Below, in pieces: positions 33,298 through 41,770 of a DNA stretch of 64,000 nucleotides. Position numbers and translations under genes: made by a program. The DNA is from Hoeflea sp. (GTDB lineage Bacteria > Pseudomonadota > Alphaproteobacteria > Rhizobiales > Rhizobiaceae), in the NCBI GenBank assembly GCA_019084245.1, contig JAHRFE010000026.1, positions 1 to 64,000 on the forward strand, in the 5' to 3' direction. Numbering within the stretch: position 1 is the stretch's first letter; the number at the start of each line of letters is the position of its first letter. The notes beneath the pieces were generated by a model that saw only the letters and a program-made list of their open reading frames with translations, ran no database searches and was not told the origin of the DNA.

Positions 33298-34316
33298 GCA
33301 TCCGCATCCGCAAGATCGGCCGCATCGGCCAGATCACGCTGCAGCGGCCCGAGGCGCTCAATGCCGTGACCCATGAGATGGTGCTCAAGATCGAGGCGGC
33401 GCTTGACGGCTGGCGCGAGGATGACCGTGTCGCCTGCGTGCTGATCGATGCCGAGGGCCACAAGGCGTTCTCGGCGGGCGGCGACCTGCAGCACATGCAT
33501 GACACCGCATCGAAAGGCGATTTCGAGGCTGGCCGCAGATTCTGGCGCGACGAATACCGGCTCAACGCCAAGATCGCCAGCTATCCGAAACCCTATATCG
33601 CGCTCTGCCAGGGCTTCGTCATGGGCGGCGGCGTCGGCGTGTCGCTGCACGGCTCGCACCGGGTGGTGGGGGAAAGCGCGAAGATCGCCATGCCCGAATG
33701 CGCCGTGGGCCTGGCGCCCGATGTCGGCGGCTCGCTGCTGCTGGCCCGGGCTCCAGGGCATCTGGGCGAATATCTCGGTGTCACCGGTACAAGGATGAAC
33801 GCCTCGGACGCGATCCTGGCCGGATTCGCCGACTACTTCATTCCGGAGGCGGAGTGGTCGGGACTGACCGAAACGCTGATCGAGACCGGGGACTGGTCTG
33901 CAGTGGCCTCCCTTGCGCGCGATCCCGAGGATGGACCGCTGATGGCGCTGCGCGGGCAGGTGGACGCAATTTTCGGCAAGGCTACGCTTACGGAGATGCT
34001 CGCGTCGTTGCCTGACACCGACTGGGGCACGGCAACGATGAAGGCCATTCGCGCGGCCTCGCCGCTGTCTGCTGCCTGCACCATAGAGCTTGTACGCCGG
34101 GCGCGAGCCAATGACGACATTCGCATGGCGCTTCAGCAGGAATACCGCTTCACTTCGCGCAGTGCGTCCGACGGTGATTTTATCGAGGGGATCCGCGCGG
34201 CGATCATCGACAAGGACCGCAACCCGCGCTGGCGTCACGCGAGCATCGAGGATGTGACGGCGTCCGAGGTCGAGGTGATGCTGGCGGAGCCGCCGGGCGG
34301 CGATATCGCGGTGTGA
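33294..34316 (+). CDS. 3-hydroxyisobutyryl-CoA hydrolase-type enoyl-CoA hydratase family protein
   Basis: A 340-residue crotonase-fold enzyme of the HIBCH type, splitting 3-hydroxyisobutyryl-CoA. The oxyanion-hole region is HKAFSAGGDLQ and the second is CQGFVMGGGVGVSLHGSHRV; the signature IAMPECAVGLAPDVGGSLLL contains the Glu and Asp of hydrolases. The C-terminal domain ends near LQQEYRFTSRSASDGDFIEG, another HIBCH hallmark. Translationally coupled to the upstream dehydrogenase. The valine module here thus lacks only a separate enoyl-CoA hydratase, often supplied from elsewhere. Confidence 0.92.
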   Translation: MSIRIRKIGRIGQITLQRPEALNAVTHEMVLKIEAALDGWREDDRVACVLIDAEGHKAFSAGGDLQHMHDTASKGDFEAGRRFWRDEYRLNAKIASYPKPYIALCQGFVMGGGVGVSLHGSHRVVGESAKIAMPECAVGLAPDVGGSLLLARAPGHLGEYLGVTGTRMNASDAILAGFADYFIPEAEWSGLTETLIETGDWSAVASLARDPEDGPLMALRGQVDAIFGKATLTEMLASLPDTDWGTATMKAIRAASPLSAACTIELVRRARANDDIRMALQQEYRFTSRSASDGDFIEGIRAAIIDKDRNPRWRHASIEDVTASEVEVMLAEPPGGDIAV

Positions 34317-34361
34317 CACGGCATTGGACGTCGTTTTCGAAAATGATTGGGAGGACTTCAG

Positions 34362-35216
34362 ATGAAGATCGGATTTATCGGACTGGGCAACATGGGCGCG
34401 CCGATGGCGGCCAATCTCGTCAAGGCCGGCCACGAGGTGACCGGGTTCGATGTCGCGGGCGTCATTGTTGACGGCGCTGCAACCGCAAAATCGGCGGCGG
34501 AAGCAGCCACGGGCCGGGACGCGGTGATCACCATGCTGCCCAATGGCGAGATCCTGCGCACGGTCTATGCCCAGATCGCACCCGCCGGGGACAAGGGCGC
34601 GGTGTTCATCGACTGCTCGACGGTCGATGTCGACAGCGCCAAGGCTGCCCACGGCATGGCGGCCGCTCATGGGCTGCTGTCCGTTGATGCGCCGGTGTCG
34701 GGCGGCGTCGGCGGGGCTGAGGGCGGAACGCTGACCTTCATGGCCGGCGGCAGCGACGAGGCATTTGCCCGTGCGGCCCCCCTGTTCGAGATCATGGGCA
34801 AGAAGGCGGTGCATTGCGGCGAGGCAGGCGCCGGGCAATCGGCCAAGATCTGCAACAACATGCTGCTGGGCATCTCGATGATCGGCACGTGTGAGGCCTT
34901 TGCGCTGGCGGAAAAGCTCGGGCTTTCGGCCGAGCGCCTGTTCGATGTGGTCTCGACCTCCTCGGGCTCCTGCTGGTCGGTCAACACCTATTGCCCCGTG
35001 CCAGGCGTCGGCCCGCAAAGCCCGGCCGACAATGGCTACAAGCCGGGCTTTGCGGCAGACCTGATGCTCAAGGACCTGAAGCTGTCGCAGCAGGCGGCGC
35101 AAAGCGTCGCGGCGCAAACGCCGATGGGCGCGCGCGCCACCGAACTCTATGCCGAGTTCGTCGCGGGCGATGGCAAGGGCCGCGATTTCTCGGCGATGAT
35201 CGAAAAGCTGAAGTGA
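34362..35216 (+). CDS. mmsB: 3-hydroxyisobutyrate dehydrogenase
   Basis: A 284-residue beta-hydroxyacid dehydrogenase oxidising 3-hydroxyisobutyrate to methylmalonate semialdehyde, the substrate of MmsA. The Rossmann motif is KIGFIGLGNMGAPMAANLVK (GLGxMGxxMxxNL), the substrate-binding loop DAPVSGGVGGAEGGTLTFMA, and the catalytic Lys is in GAGQSAKICNNMLLG. The ATG at 34362 is used since the protein begins right at the first strand and GGGAGG is close upstream. Last gene of the valine module, 45 bp after the hydrolase. Confidence 0.95.
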   Translation: MKIGFIGLGNMGAPMAANLVKAGHEVTGFDVAGVIVDGAATAKSAAEAATGRDAVITMLPNGEILRTVYAQIAPAGDKGAVFIDCSTVDVDSAKAAHGMAAAHGLLSVDAPVSGGVGGAEGGTLTFMAGGSDEAFARAAPLFEIMGKKAVHCGEAGAGQSAKICNNMLLGISMIGTCEAFALAEKLGLSAERLFDVVSTSSGSCWSVNTYCPVPGVGPQSPADNGYKPGFAADLMLKDLKLSQQAAQSVAAQTPMGARATELYAEFVAGDGKGRDFSAMIEKLK

Positions 35217-35306
35217 AGCGGAGAGCATCGTGCTCTTTGACCACGCTTGCGCTAGTATGAATCTGTGTTCCATGCGCTGATGCGCGCCCAGAAGGACCCG
35301 CTTCCC

Positions 35307-35903
35307 ATGGCTGAGGGCTCAGCAGTTCTGATTGAAGACGGGTTGCGGCGGGAGCATCGCGATGCGGCGGTTGATCTGTTCTGGGAGGCGTTTCGAGAGA
35401 AGCTCGCGCCGGTGATGAAGCCGGAGGCGCGGGCGCTGTCCTTCCTGCGCACCGCGGTCGATCCAAGCCATGCGATCAGCGCGATCTCGGATCAGGGCGT
35501 TCTGCTCGGCATCGCCGGGTTCAAGACCGCCCGTGGCGGTTTCGTCGGCGGCGGGATGCGGCAGCTGCGCGGCGCCTACGGCCTGTTCGGCGGCCTCTGG
35601 CGCGGCGTGGTCCTCTCGGCGCTCGACCGGCCGGTGGAACCCGGCTCGCTGCTGATGGACGGGATCTTCGTATCCGAAGCGGCGCGCGGGCAGGGGGTCG
35701 GTACATTGCTGCTCAATGCCATCAAGCGCAAGGCCCGCGAGCTTGGCTCCACCCATGTCCGGCTTGACGTGATCGACAGCAATCCCCGTGCCCGGGCGCT
35801 CTACATGCGGCAGGGCTTTGTTGCCCTGGAGACCAGCGAGACCGGTCTGTTCCGGCATATTTTCGGATTTCGGTCGTCGACCCGGATGATCTGCGAGTTG
35901 TGA
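35307..35903 (+). CDS. GNAT-family N-acetyltransferase
   Basis: About 198 residues with a GNAT domain in the second half. Visible are LLGIAGFKTARGGFVGG (strand 2-3), LLMDGIFVSEAARGQGVGTL (strand 4 and the RGQGVG acetyl-CoA loop) and RLDVIDSNPRARALYMRQGF. The substrate is unknown. The start is uncertain: ATG 35307 (used), ATG 35280 or GTG 35265 share the frame and none has a strong ribosome site. It follows mmsB by about 90 bp and may or may not belong to that operon. Confidence 0.82.
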   Translation: MAEGSAVLIEDGLRREHRDAAVDLFWEAFREKLAPVMKPEARALSFLRTAVDPSHAISAISDQGVLLGIAGFKTARGGFVGGGMRQLRGAYGLFGGLWRGVVLSALDRPVEPGSLLMDGIFVSEAARGQGVGTLLLNAIKRKARELGSTHVRLDVIDSNPRARALYMRQGFVALETSETGLFRHIFGFRSSTRMICEL

Positions 35904-35983
35904 CTAAACTGAATGGCCGCGATGTGCGGCCATCCAAGAGTGTGCGGACCGTTGCGGTCAAGCCGGTCCGATCGATGCTGGCC

Positions 35984-36154
35984 TCAGACGTTTTTCAGCA
36001 GATTGCCCACGGCGAGCACGACATAGGCGATGACGACAATCCAGAAGGCCGAGATCGGCAGGCCCGGAATGATGGCGAGGCCGGCCAGGATGCCGACGAT
36101 GGCGATGACGAGCGAGAGCAGGAAGACGACCTGGGTCGGAGCGCTTAAATTCAT
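35984..36154 (-). CDS. Small two-TM membrane protein (56 aa)
   Basis: An ATG at 36154 preceded by AGAGGGA (seven bases away) opens a 56-codon frame with two hydrophobic helices, VVFLLSLVIAIVGILAGLAI and AFWIVVIAYVVLAVGNLL, joined by a short PGLPIS turn; the end is KNV. This looks like a genuine small inner-membrane protein; no named family is recognised. Convergent with the GNAT gene. No nearby partner suggests its role. Confidence 0.72.
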   Translation of the reverse strand: MNLSAPTQVVFLLSLVIAIVGILAGLAIIPGLPISAFWIVVIAYVVLAVGNLLKNV

Positions 36155-36642
36155 GGTTTTTCCCTCTGTGACAAGAATTTGCCTCGGGATTCATTCCGCG
36201 ACAGCGTCCGGATGCCTTGGGCGCGCCCGAACCGCCCATCAGGCCTACGTTGAATAGGCAACGCTTACAAGACAACTGACCCGCCGCGGCTTTCATCGGC
36301 GAGATAAGTGTGGACGGGTCTGCTGACCGGCAGGTCTGACGGGTTGATGGTTGCATTTACAACTGATTTCATGCGCCCGGATGATGATGGTGAAGACCTT
36401 TGGTGATGCATGACGCCTGCCGGAGCTGGAGAGGAGAATGGGGATGAATGGCGGCAAGCGGGACATGGCCACGGTGAAGACATGGCCACGGTGAACAGGT
36501 CGCAGCGACAGGATCGCCTTGGCTGCGAAAACCGCTCGACGCGGGACCGGAAAAGGGTCAATCTCTCCGTGAGGAAGAGACTGATGCCTGTTGCACTATT
36601 TTCACGAATAACGACCCGCAAATGCGCCGGGCGGGGGACCCT
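36155..36642. other. Intergenic region without recognisable gene
   Basis: About 490 bp. The only pattern seen is a 17-bp tandem repeat, GACATGGCCACGGTGAA twice near 36464-36497. Open frames on both strands lack start signals and domain character. The promoters of the divergent small membrane protein and metallo-hydrolase genes should lie here. Confidence 0.4.
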
Positions 36643-37524
36643 GTGAACGAACGCCTGGTCATTCTGGGATCCAAGGGCGGTCCGGCGATCCGTCCGGGCG
36701 GGCCTTCGCCGACATCGTCGCTCATCGAGATCGGCGGCCGCCGGATCGTCATCGATTGCGGGCTGGGCGTGTCGCGCGGGCTGGTGGAGGCCGGCATGGC
36801 GCTCTCGGAACTTGACCTGATCCTGATCACGCATCTGCATTCCGACCATGTGCTTGAGCTTGGACCGCTAATGCACACGGCCTGGACCGCGGGTCTCAAG
36901 CGCCCGGTCCGGGTGTTCGGCCCGGTGGGAACCAAGGCTGTCTGGGACGGGTTCTGTGCCTCGCTCAGCTATGACATCGATCTCCGGATCGACGACGAGG
37001 GCCGGCCGGATCTCCGCGAGATGGTGACGATCACCGAGTTTGGAGAGGGCATGGTGCTGGACGAAGGCGGGCTCACGATTGAGGCCTTACGGGTCGAGCA
37101 TCCGCCGGTCACCGAGTGTTATGGGCTGAAATTCAGCCACCAAGGCCGGGTCATCGTGTTTTCATCCGACACCGCCTGGTTCCCGCCGCTGGTCGAATTT
37201 GCCCGCAATGCCGACATCCTGGTGCACGAAGCCATGCATCCCGAAGGGGTCGACCGGCTGGTGGCGCGCACCGGCAATGGCGCGCGGTTGAAGACGCATT
37301 TGCTGGCAAGCCACACCATGGCGGCGGATGCCGGCAAAATCGCGCGCGACGCGACCGTAGGCCATCTGGTGCTGCATCATCTGGTGCCGGCGGACGACCC
37401 GGCGATCACCGAAATTCACTGGATCGAACAGGTCCGCACGAGCTGGGACGGAGTGCTGACCATCGGTCGCGATGGGCTGGAACTGCCGCTGCCCGGCTCC
37501 AAACACCAAAGGAAAACCGCATGA
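36643..37524 (+). CDS. Metallo-beta-lactamase-fold hydrolase (RNase Z-like group)
   Basis: About 293 residues. The metal-binding motif is LITHLHSDHVLELG (HxHxDH), further ligands are plausibly VEHPP, FSSDTAW (Asp) and LHHLVP/ASHTM (His). The N-terminal VILGSKGGPAIRPGGPSPTS recalls the arylsulfatase/tRNase Z-like clade of small hydrolases. The reaction is unknown; overlap with the fumarylacetoacetase-type gene (ATGA) suggests a thioester, lactone or ester hydrolase tied to aromatic catabolism. GTG 36643 is used; ATG 36622 is an alternative. Confidence 0.82.
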   Translation: MNERLVILGSKGGPAIRPGGPSPTSSLIEIGGRRIVIDCGLGVSRGLVEAGMALSELDLILITHLHSDHVLELGPLMHTAWTAGLKRPVRVFGPVGTKAVWDGFCASLSYDIDLRIDDEGRPDLREMVTITEFGEGMVLDEGGLTIEALRVEHPPVTECYGLKFSHQGRVIVFSSDTAWFPPLVEFARNADILVHEAMHPEGVDRLVARTGNGARLKTHLLASHTMAADAGKIARDATVGHLVLHHLVPADDPAITEIHWIEQVRTSWDGVLTIGRDGLELPLPGSKHQRKTA

Positions 37525-38531
37525 AACTCGCCACACTCCGCGACGGAAGCCGCGATGGCCGTCTTGTCGTCGTCTCGCGTGACCTGACCCGGGCAACCGG
37601 CGTGCCGCATATCGCGCGCACGCTGCAGGCCGCCCTCGACGACTGGAAACACGTGGCGCCGAGGCTGAAGGACGTGGCCGAGATGCTGGAGACGGGCGCC
37701 GAACCCACGGAACGGTTTCACGAACGCGATGCCTTGTCGCCGCTGCCGCGCGCCTACCAGTGGGCTGACGGGTCGGCCTATGTCAATCATGTCGAACTGG
37801 TGCGCAAGGCCCGCGGGGCCGAGATGCCGGCAAGTTTCTGGGATGTGCCGCTGATGTACCAGGGCGGGTCGGACACGTTTCTTGCGCCCCGCGGCCCGAT
37901 CCGCATGGCGGACGAGGCCTGGGGCATCGATTGCGAGGGCGAGGTTGCGGTGATCGTCGGCGACGTGCCGATGGGCGCGGACATCGACACCTGCCGCGAG
38001 GCGATCAAGCTCGTGATGCTGGTCAACGATGTGAGCCTGCGCGGGCTGATCCCGGGCGAACTCGCCAACGGTTTCGGCTTCTTCCAGTCGAAGCCCTCTT
38101 CCGCCTTCTCGCCGGTCGCGGTGACGCCGGAGATGCTGGGCGAGGCCTGGGACGGCGGCAAGCTGCATCTGCCACTCGAAGTCGACCTCAACGGCGAGGC
38201 CTTCGGCCGCGCCAATGCCGGTGTCGACATGACCTTCGATTTCCCCAGGCTGATCCAGCACGCCGCCAAGACAAGGGCGCTGTGTGCGGGCTCGATCATC
38301 GGCTCGGGAACCGTGTCCAACAAGGGCGCAGACGGCGGCCCCGGCAAGCCGGTCAGCGAAGGCGGCGCGGGCTATTCCTGCATCGCCGAAATCCGCATGA
38401 TCGAGACTATCGCCTCGGGCGCGCCCAAGACGCCGTTCATGCGGTTCGGCGACACCGTGCGCATCGACATGAAGGGCGCAGACGGCCATTCCATCTTCGG
38501 CGCCATCGAGCAGACGGTCGAAAAGGCCTGA
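37521..38531 (+). CDS. Fumarylacetoacetate hydrolase-family protein
   Basis: A 336-residue FAH-family enzyme of the short bacterial type, expected to hydrolyse fumarylacetoacetate to fumarate and acetoacetate. Metal-binding Glu/Asp residues lie in WGIDCEGEVAVIVGDVP and VMLVNDVSLRGLI; the N-terminal PLPRAYQWADGSAYVNHVEL is typical of the rhizobial form. The ATG overlaps the preceding stop by four bases and AAAGGA precedes it. The downstream gene encodes maleylacetoacetate isomerase, which supports the homogentisate (tyrosine) pathway; fumarylpyruvate from gentisate is an alternative substrate. Confidence 0.9.
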   Translation: MKLATLRDGSRDGRLVVVSRDLTRATGVPHIARTLQAALDDWKHVAPRLKDVAEMLETGAEPTERFHERDALSPLPRAYQWADGSAYVNHVELVRKARGAEMPASFWDVPLMYQGGSDTFLAPRGPIRMADEAWGIDCEGEVAVIVGDVPMGADIDTCREAIKLVMLVNDVSLRGLIPGELANGFGFFQSKPSSAFSPVAVTPEMLGEAWDGGKLHLPLEVDLNGEAFGRANAGVDMTFDFPRLIQHAAKTRALCAGSIIGSGTVSNKGADGGPGKPVSEGGAGYSCIAEIRMIETIASGAPKTPFMRFGDTVRIDMKGADGHSIFGAIEQTVEKA

Positions 38532-38543
38532 GGAGACGGGTCC

Positions 38544-39179
38544 ATGGATAAGCCCGTTCTCTACGACTACTGGCGCTCGTCAGCGAGCTACCGCGTCCGT
38601 ATTGCGCTGAACCTGGCGGGCATCGAGTATGAGGCCGTGGTGGTCGATCTGCTCGGCAAGGCGCACAAGAGCGCCGATCATCTCGCGCGCAATCCGCAAG
38701 GGCTGGTGCCGGCGCTCGCTATCGACGGGCTGATGCTGACGCAGTCGCTGGCGATGATCGAGTACATCATCGAGACCCGCGGCGTGGCCCTGCTGCCTGA
38801 TGATGCGGCGGAGCGGGCACGTGTGCGGGCGCTGGCCCATGCCATCGCCATGGACATCCATCCCGTGTGCAACATGGGCGTGGTGGCGCATGTGCTGGAG
38901 CTTGCCGGCGGCGATGAGGCGATGCGGGTGGCCTGGATGCAGCGATTCATCGGCGCTGGCCTCGAGGCGTTCGAGACATTGCTCGACCATCCGGCGACCG
39001 GGACGTTCTGCCATGGCGACGCGCCGGGCCTTGCCGATCTCTGCCTGATCCCGCAGATCTACAATGCCGAGCGCTGGGGCGCGGACATTTCCGGGCTCGC
39101 GCGGATCCAGAAGATCCGGGCGGCCTGCGACCGGCTCCCGGCTTTCATCAACGCGCATCCCGACAAGGTCAAGGCTTAG
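38544..39179 (+). CDS. maiA: Maleylacetoacetate isomerase (zeta-class GST)
   Basis: A 211-residue glutathione S-transferase of the zeta class, isomerising maleylacetoacetate to fumarylacetoacetate. The signature is YDYWRSSASYRVRIALNLAG (SSxSxRVR active site), followed by the N-terminal cis-Pro region GLVPALAIDGLMLTQSLAMI and the zeta-type HPVCNMGVV helix. Located 12 bp after the FAH-family gene, with which it forms the last two steps of tyrosine degradation. Homogentisate dioxygenase and HPPD are not in the window. Convergent with the next operon. Confidence 0.93.
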   Translation: MDKPVLYDYWRSSASYRVRIALNLAGIEYEAVVVDLLGKAHKSADHLARNPQGLVPALAIDGLMLTQSLAMIEYIIETRGVALLPDDAAERARVRALAHAIAMDIHPVCNMGVVAHVLELAGGDEAMRVAWMQRFIGAGLEAFETLLDHPATGTFCHGDAPGLADLCLIPQIYNAERWGADISGLARIQKIRAACDRLPAFINAHPDKVKA

Positions 39180-39185
39180 CCGGCT

Positions 39186-39773
39186 TCAGAGTTTAGAGAG
39201 CCGTTTTTCAACCGCGGCAAGATAGGTGGCGCGGGTCTGAGGCGTCGACTTGTCCATCATGTAATGCGCCATGAACACCCGGCGGCAGCGCTTGCCGCAG
39301 AGCGCCCGCATGCCGCGCAGGATGGTGCGCTTGCCCGGGTGGCCCACGACATAGGACCACCAGCGCGGCGCGCCGCAGGTGGTAATCACGCCCAGCAGAT
39401 TGACATGGGTCATCAGCGGCCTGATCGAGCCTGGGCCGTCGGGGATCTCGAAGGTCAGGTCTCCGGTCCAGACCCGGTCGAGCCAGCCCTTGAGCATCGC
39501 CGGCAGACCGTACCACCAGGTCGGATAGACAAAGATCAGCCCTTCGGCCGCCTTGAGCCGCCGTGCGTGATCGGGAAACGGGTGATCGGCCAGTTTCATC
39601 TCGTTGTAGCGGCGGCGCTCATCGGCGGGCATCACCGGGTCGAAGCCTTCGGCATAGAGGTCGAGCAGGTCAATCTCGTGGCCGGCTTTTTCAAGCCCGC
39701 TTATGGCGGCGTCGCGGACGGCGGCGCAGAAGCTTTCGGGAACCGGGTGGCAAAAGACGACAAGAATGCGCAT
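39186..39773 (-). CDS. NAD(P)H dehydrogenase (quinone)-like flavodoxin-fold protein, copy 1
   Basis: A 195-residue Flavodoxin_2 protein of the NQO1/KefF/MdaB type. FMN/FAD-binding features are RILVVFCHPVPESF and FVYPTWWYGLPAMLKGWLDR; the GVITTCGAPRWW segment fits the family. It would use NAD(P)H to reduce a quinone or flavin, or supply reduced flavin. Last gene of the seven-gene minus-strand operon. It and the upstream gene are clear tandem paralogues (RILLVHAHPVASSF / VFPVWNYG-type equivalents) overlapping at one base, so they may form a heteromer. Confidence 0.85.
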   Translation of the reverse strand: MRILVVFCHPVPESFCAAVRDAAISGLEKAGHEIDLLDLYAEGFDPVMPADERRRYNEMKLADHPFPDHARRLKAAEGLIFVYPTWWYGLPAMLKGWLDRVWTGDLTFEIPDGPGSIRPLMTHVNLLGVITTCGAPRWWSYVVGHPGKRTILRGMRALCGKRCRRVFMAHYMMDKSTPQTRATYLAAVEKRLSKL

Positions 39774-40354
39774 CAGATTTTATCCAGGGCTCTTTCCACG
39801 CGCGTCATGAAGGCTTGCCGCGTCTCGGGCGTGGAAAGGTTCATCGCGTAATGGGCGAGATAGGTGACGGGCGCGCCGGGCTTGATGGTGGCGCGCAGCA
39901 TGCGGTTGGCGATCTTGCGCGGCGGGTCGCCCATCAGCCAGGAGCGGAAGCGCGATCCGCCATAGGAGGTCACGACCAGGATCTTCTCGATATTGTGGAG
40001 CGTCGGCTGCACCTTGCCGCCGACAAGGCCGAATGAGACGCCCGGCAGGAACACCCGGTCGAACCAGCCCTTGAGAATGGCCGGATAACCGTAGTTCCAC
40101 ACCGGATAGACCAGCACCAGGGCCTGGGCCGCGAGCAGCCGCTCGACATAATCCTCGACCGGCTGCCGGTTGATCGCGGTGTCATGGTAGGTGAGCCGCT
40201 CGGCCTCGCTCATCACCGGATCGAAACCGTCCTGGTAGAGATCGATGACGTCGACCTCGTGGCCGGCCTCGGTCAGCCGGTCGAGGCTCATGCGAAACAG
40301 GCTGGCATTGAAGCTTGACGCCACGGGGTGGGCATGGACCAGAAGGATGCGCAT
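39773..40354 (-). CDS. NAD(P)H dehydrogenase (quinone)-like flavodoxin-fold protein, copy 2
   Basis: A 193-residue paralogue of the downstream gene: MRILLVHAHPVASSFNASLF, LVYPVWNYGYPAILKGWFDR and TSYGGSRFRSWLMGDPPRK are in the same order. Both end with a similar HYxMxxSTPxTR...E motif, showing a local duplication. It is 12 bp downstream of the FAD oxidase gene, within the same operon, so it probably delivers or accepts electrons in degradation of the imported compound. The precise electron acceptor is unknown. Confidence 0.85.
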   Translation of the reverse strand: MRILLVHAHPVASSFNASLFRMSLDRLTEAGHEVDVIDLYQDGFDPVMSEAERLTYHDTAINRQPVEDYVERLLAAQALVLVYPVWNYGYPAILKGWFDRVFLPGVSFGLVGGKVQPTLHNIEKILVVTSYGGSRFRSWLMGDPPRKIANRMLRATIKPGAPVTYLAHYAMNLSTPETRQAFMTRVERALDKI

Positions 40355-40365
40355 CGGGACCCGCC

Positions 40366-41769
40366 TCAGCTTGCCTGTTTCAGGCCCTTGAACAACCAGA
40401 TCTTTCCGGAGTTGAAGTCATAGTCCGGGTCGTCCCAGGCGATCATCTTGCCGGGATTGAGCAGGCCTTTGGGGTCAGCCTGGCGCTTGAAATCGAGCTG
40501 GATCTCGTCGGTCTGCTTCATGCCGCCTTCTTCGAGCGTGAAGCGGTGCGGATTGAAGATCGGGACGCCATTGGCGATGTGCAGGTCCATGATCTCCTCG
40601 AGCCGGTCCTCGGTGGTGAAGCGGATCAGCGGCAGGCCGAAACAGGTGATGTCGCCGTCGAAGCGGACGAACTCAAGATGCGAGATCAGCTCGCCGGGAA
40701 ACATCCGGTCCATTTTCGAAGCGAGCGCAAGCTGGTTGGGGAAGGGATAGAGCGACTGCAGATAGGTCCAGGCCGGTTCGACGCGGAGCGCGCGCAAGGT
40801 GGTGTGGTTCCAAGACAGCTCGAACACCGGCGGCAGGCCCTTGAGGTCGTCCGTCGACGCCGTGGTCGCGTCGAAGGCGATGCGGCCGGAATGGCGCGCG
40901 GTGAAGGCCTTGAAGGCGTCGTGGCTCTGCGGCGCCACCATGACCAGCACCACGCTCTCGCCTTCGGTCAAAAACTTCTGGTGGCGCTTGAAATAGTCAA
41001 ACGGGCAGGGGGCGGAGACGACCGAAATCAACTTGGTGAGAATGCCGTCCTGACGCGCCAGCGCATTGGCGTAGGATGCCGCCGCGTCGAAACTGTCAAA
41101 ACCGACGATGGCGTCGACCCAGTCATAGGCGGTGGCGAGCGGCATTTCGATCTCGGTGATGATGCCGTTGGTGCCATAGGCGTGGGTGACCTTGTGCAGA
41201 TCGGCGCCGGTGAGTTCCAGCACGCGCGGCTCTTCCTCCATGGTGACGACGCGCAGGCGGATGATGTTGCCGAAATCGCGCAAGCCACCCCAGGAGATCG
41301 AGCCGATACCGCCCGAGCCGCCGGCGACGAAGCCGCCGATGGTGGCTGTGTGTGCGGTCGAGGGATGCATCCTGAGTTCCTGGCCGGAGGCGGCGCGCGC
41401 GGCCTTGTCGAGGTCGGAGCAGATGACGCCGGGGCCGCAGACGACTCGGCCGGGCGCGATCTCGCGGATGTCGTTGATCTCGGCAAGGCTGAGCACCACG
41501 CCGCCCGAGAGCGGCATCGCCTGGCCGTAATTGCCTGTGCCGGTGCCGCGCGGAGTGACGGGGACCTCGTGCCGGTAGCAGGCTTTCAGAACGCGGATCA
41601 GCTCGTCTTCGGTCTTGGGCGAGACCACGATGTCGCCCGCGACATGGTCGAGCTGGCGCTTGAGAACGGGGGAGTACCAGTAGAAATCGCGGCTCTTCTG
41701 CAGGACGATCTTGTCGTTCTGTTCGATGCGAATTCCGTCGAGGTCGGCAATCAGCGCGGTCATGTCCAT
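40366..41769 (-). CDS. FAD-linked oxidase (GlcD/VAO-type)
   Basis: A 467-residue PCMH-fold oxidoreductase. The FAD-binding half shows GDIVVSPKTEDELIRVLKAC, VPVTPRGTGTGNYGQAMPLS and the loop HPSTAHTATIGGFVAGGSGG. The C-terminal part holds the FAD-oxidase substrate domain and ends with FKRQADPKGLLNPGKMIAWD, a typical (N)PGK motif. The substrate is a hydroxy acid, alcohol or amine. Its gene abuts the amidohydrolase gene by one base on the minus strand, indicating a shared pathway and acting after deamination or ring opening. Confidence 0.88.
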   Translation of the reverse strand: MDMTALIADLDGIRIEQNDKIVLQKSRDFYWYSPVLKRQLDHVAGDIVVSPKTEDELIRVLKACYRHEVPVTPRGTGTGNYGQAMPLSGGVVLSLAEINDIREIAPGRVVCGPGVICSDLDKAARAASGQELRMHPSTAHTATIGGFVAGGSGGIGSISWGGLRDFGNIIRLRVVTMEEEPRVLELTGADLHKVTHAYGTNGIITEIEMPLATAYDWVDAIVGFDSFDAAASYANALARQDGILTKLISVVSAPCPFDYFKRHQKFLTEGESVVLVMVAPQSHDAFKAFTARHSGRIAFDATTASTDDLKGLPPVFELSWNHTTLRALRVEPAWTYLQSLYPFPNQLALASKMDRMFPGELISHLEFVRFDGDITCFGLPLIRFTTEDRLEEIMDLHIANGVPIFNPHRFTLEEGGMKQTDEIQLDFKRQADPKGLLNPGKMIAWDDPDYDFNSGKIWLFKGLKQAS

Positions 41770-41770
41770 C

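Noticed and set aside
36464-36497. 17-bp tandem duplication GACATGGCCACGGTGAA
   Set aside because: Only two units, in a non-coding stretch; looks like replication slippage without functional context.
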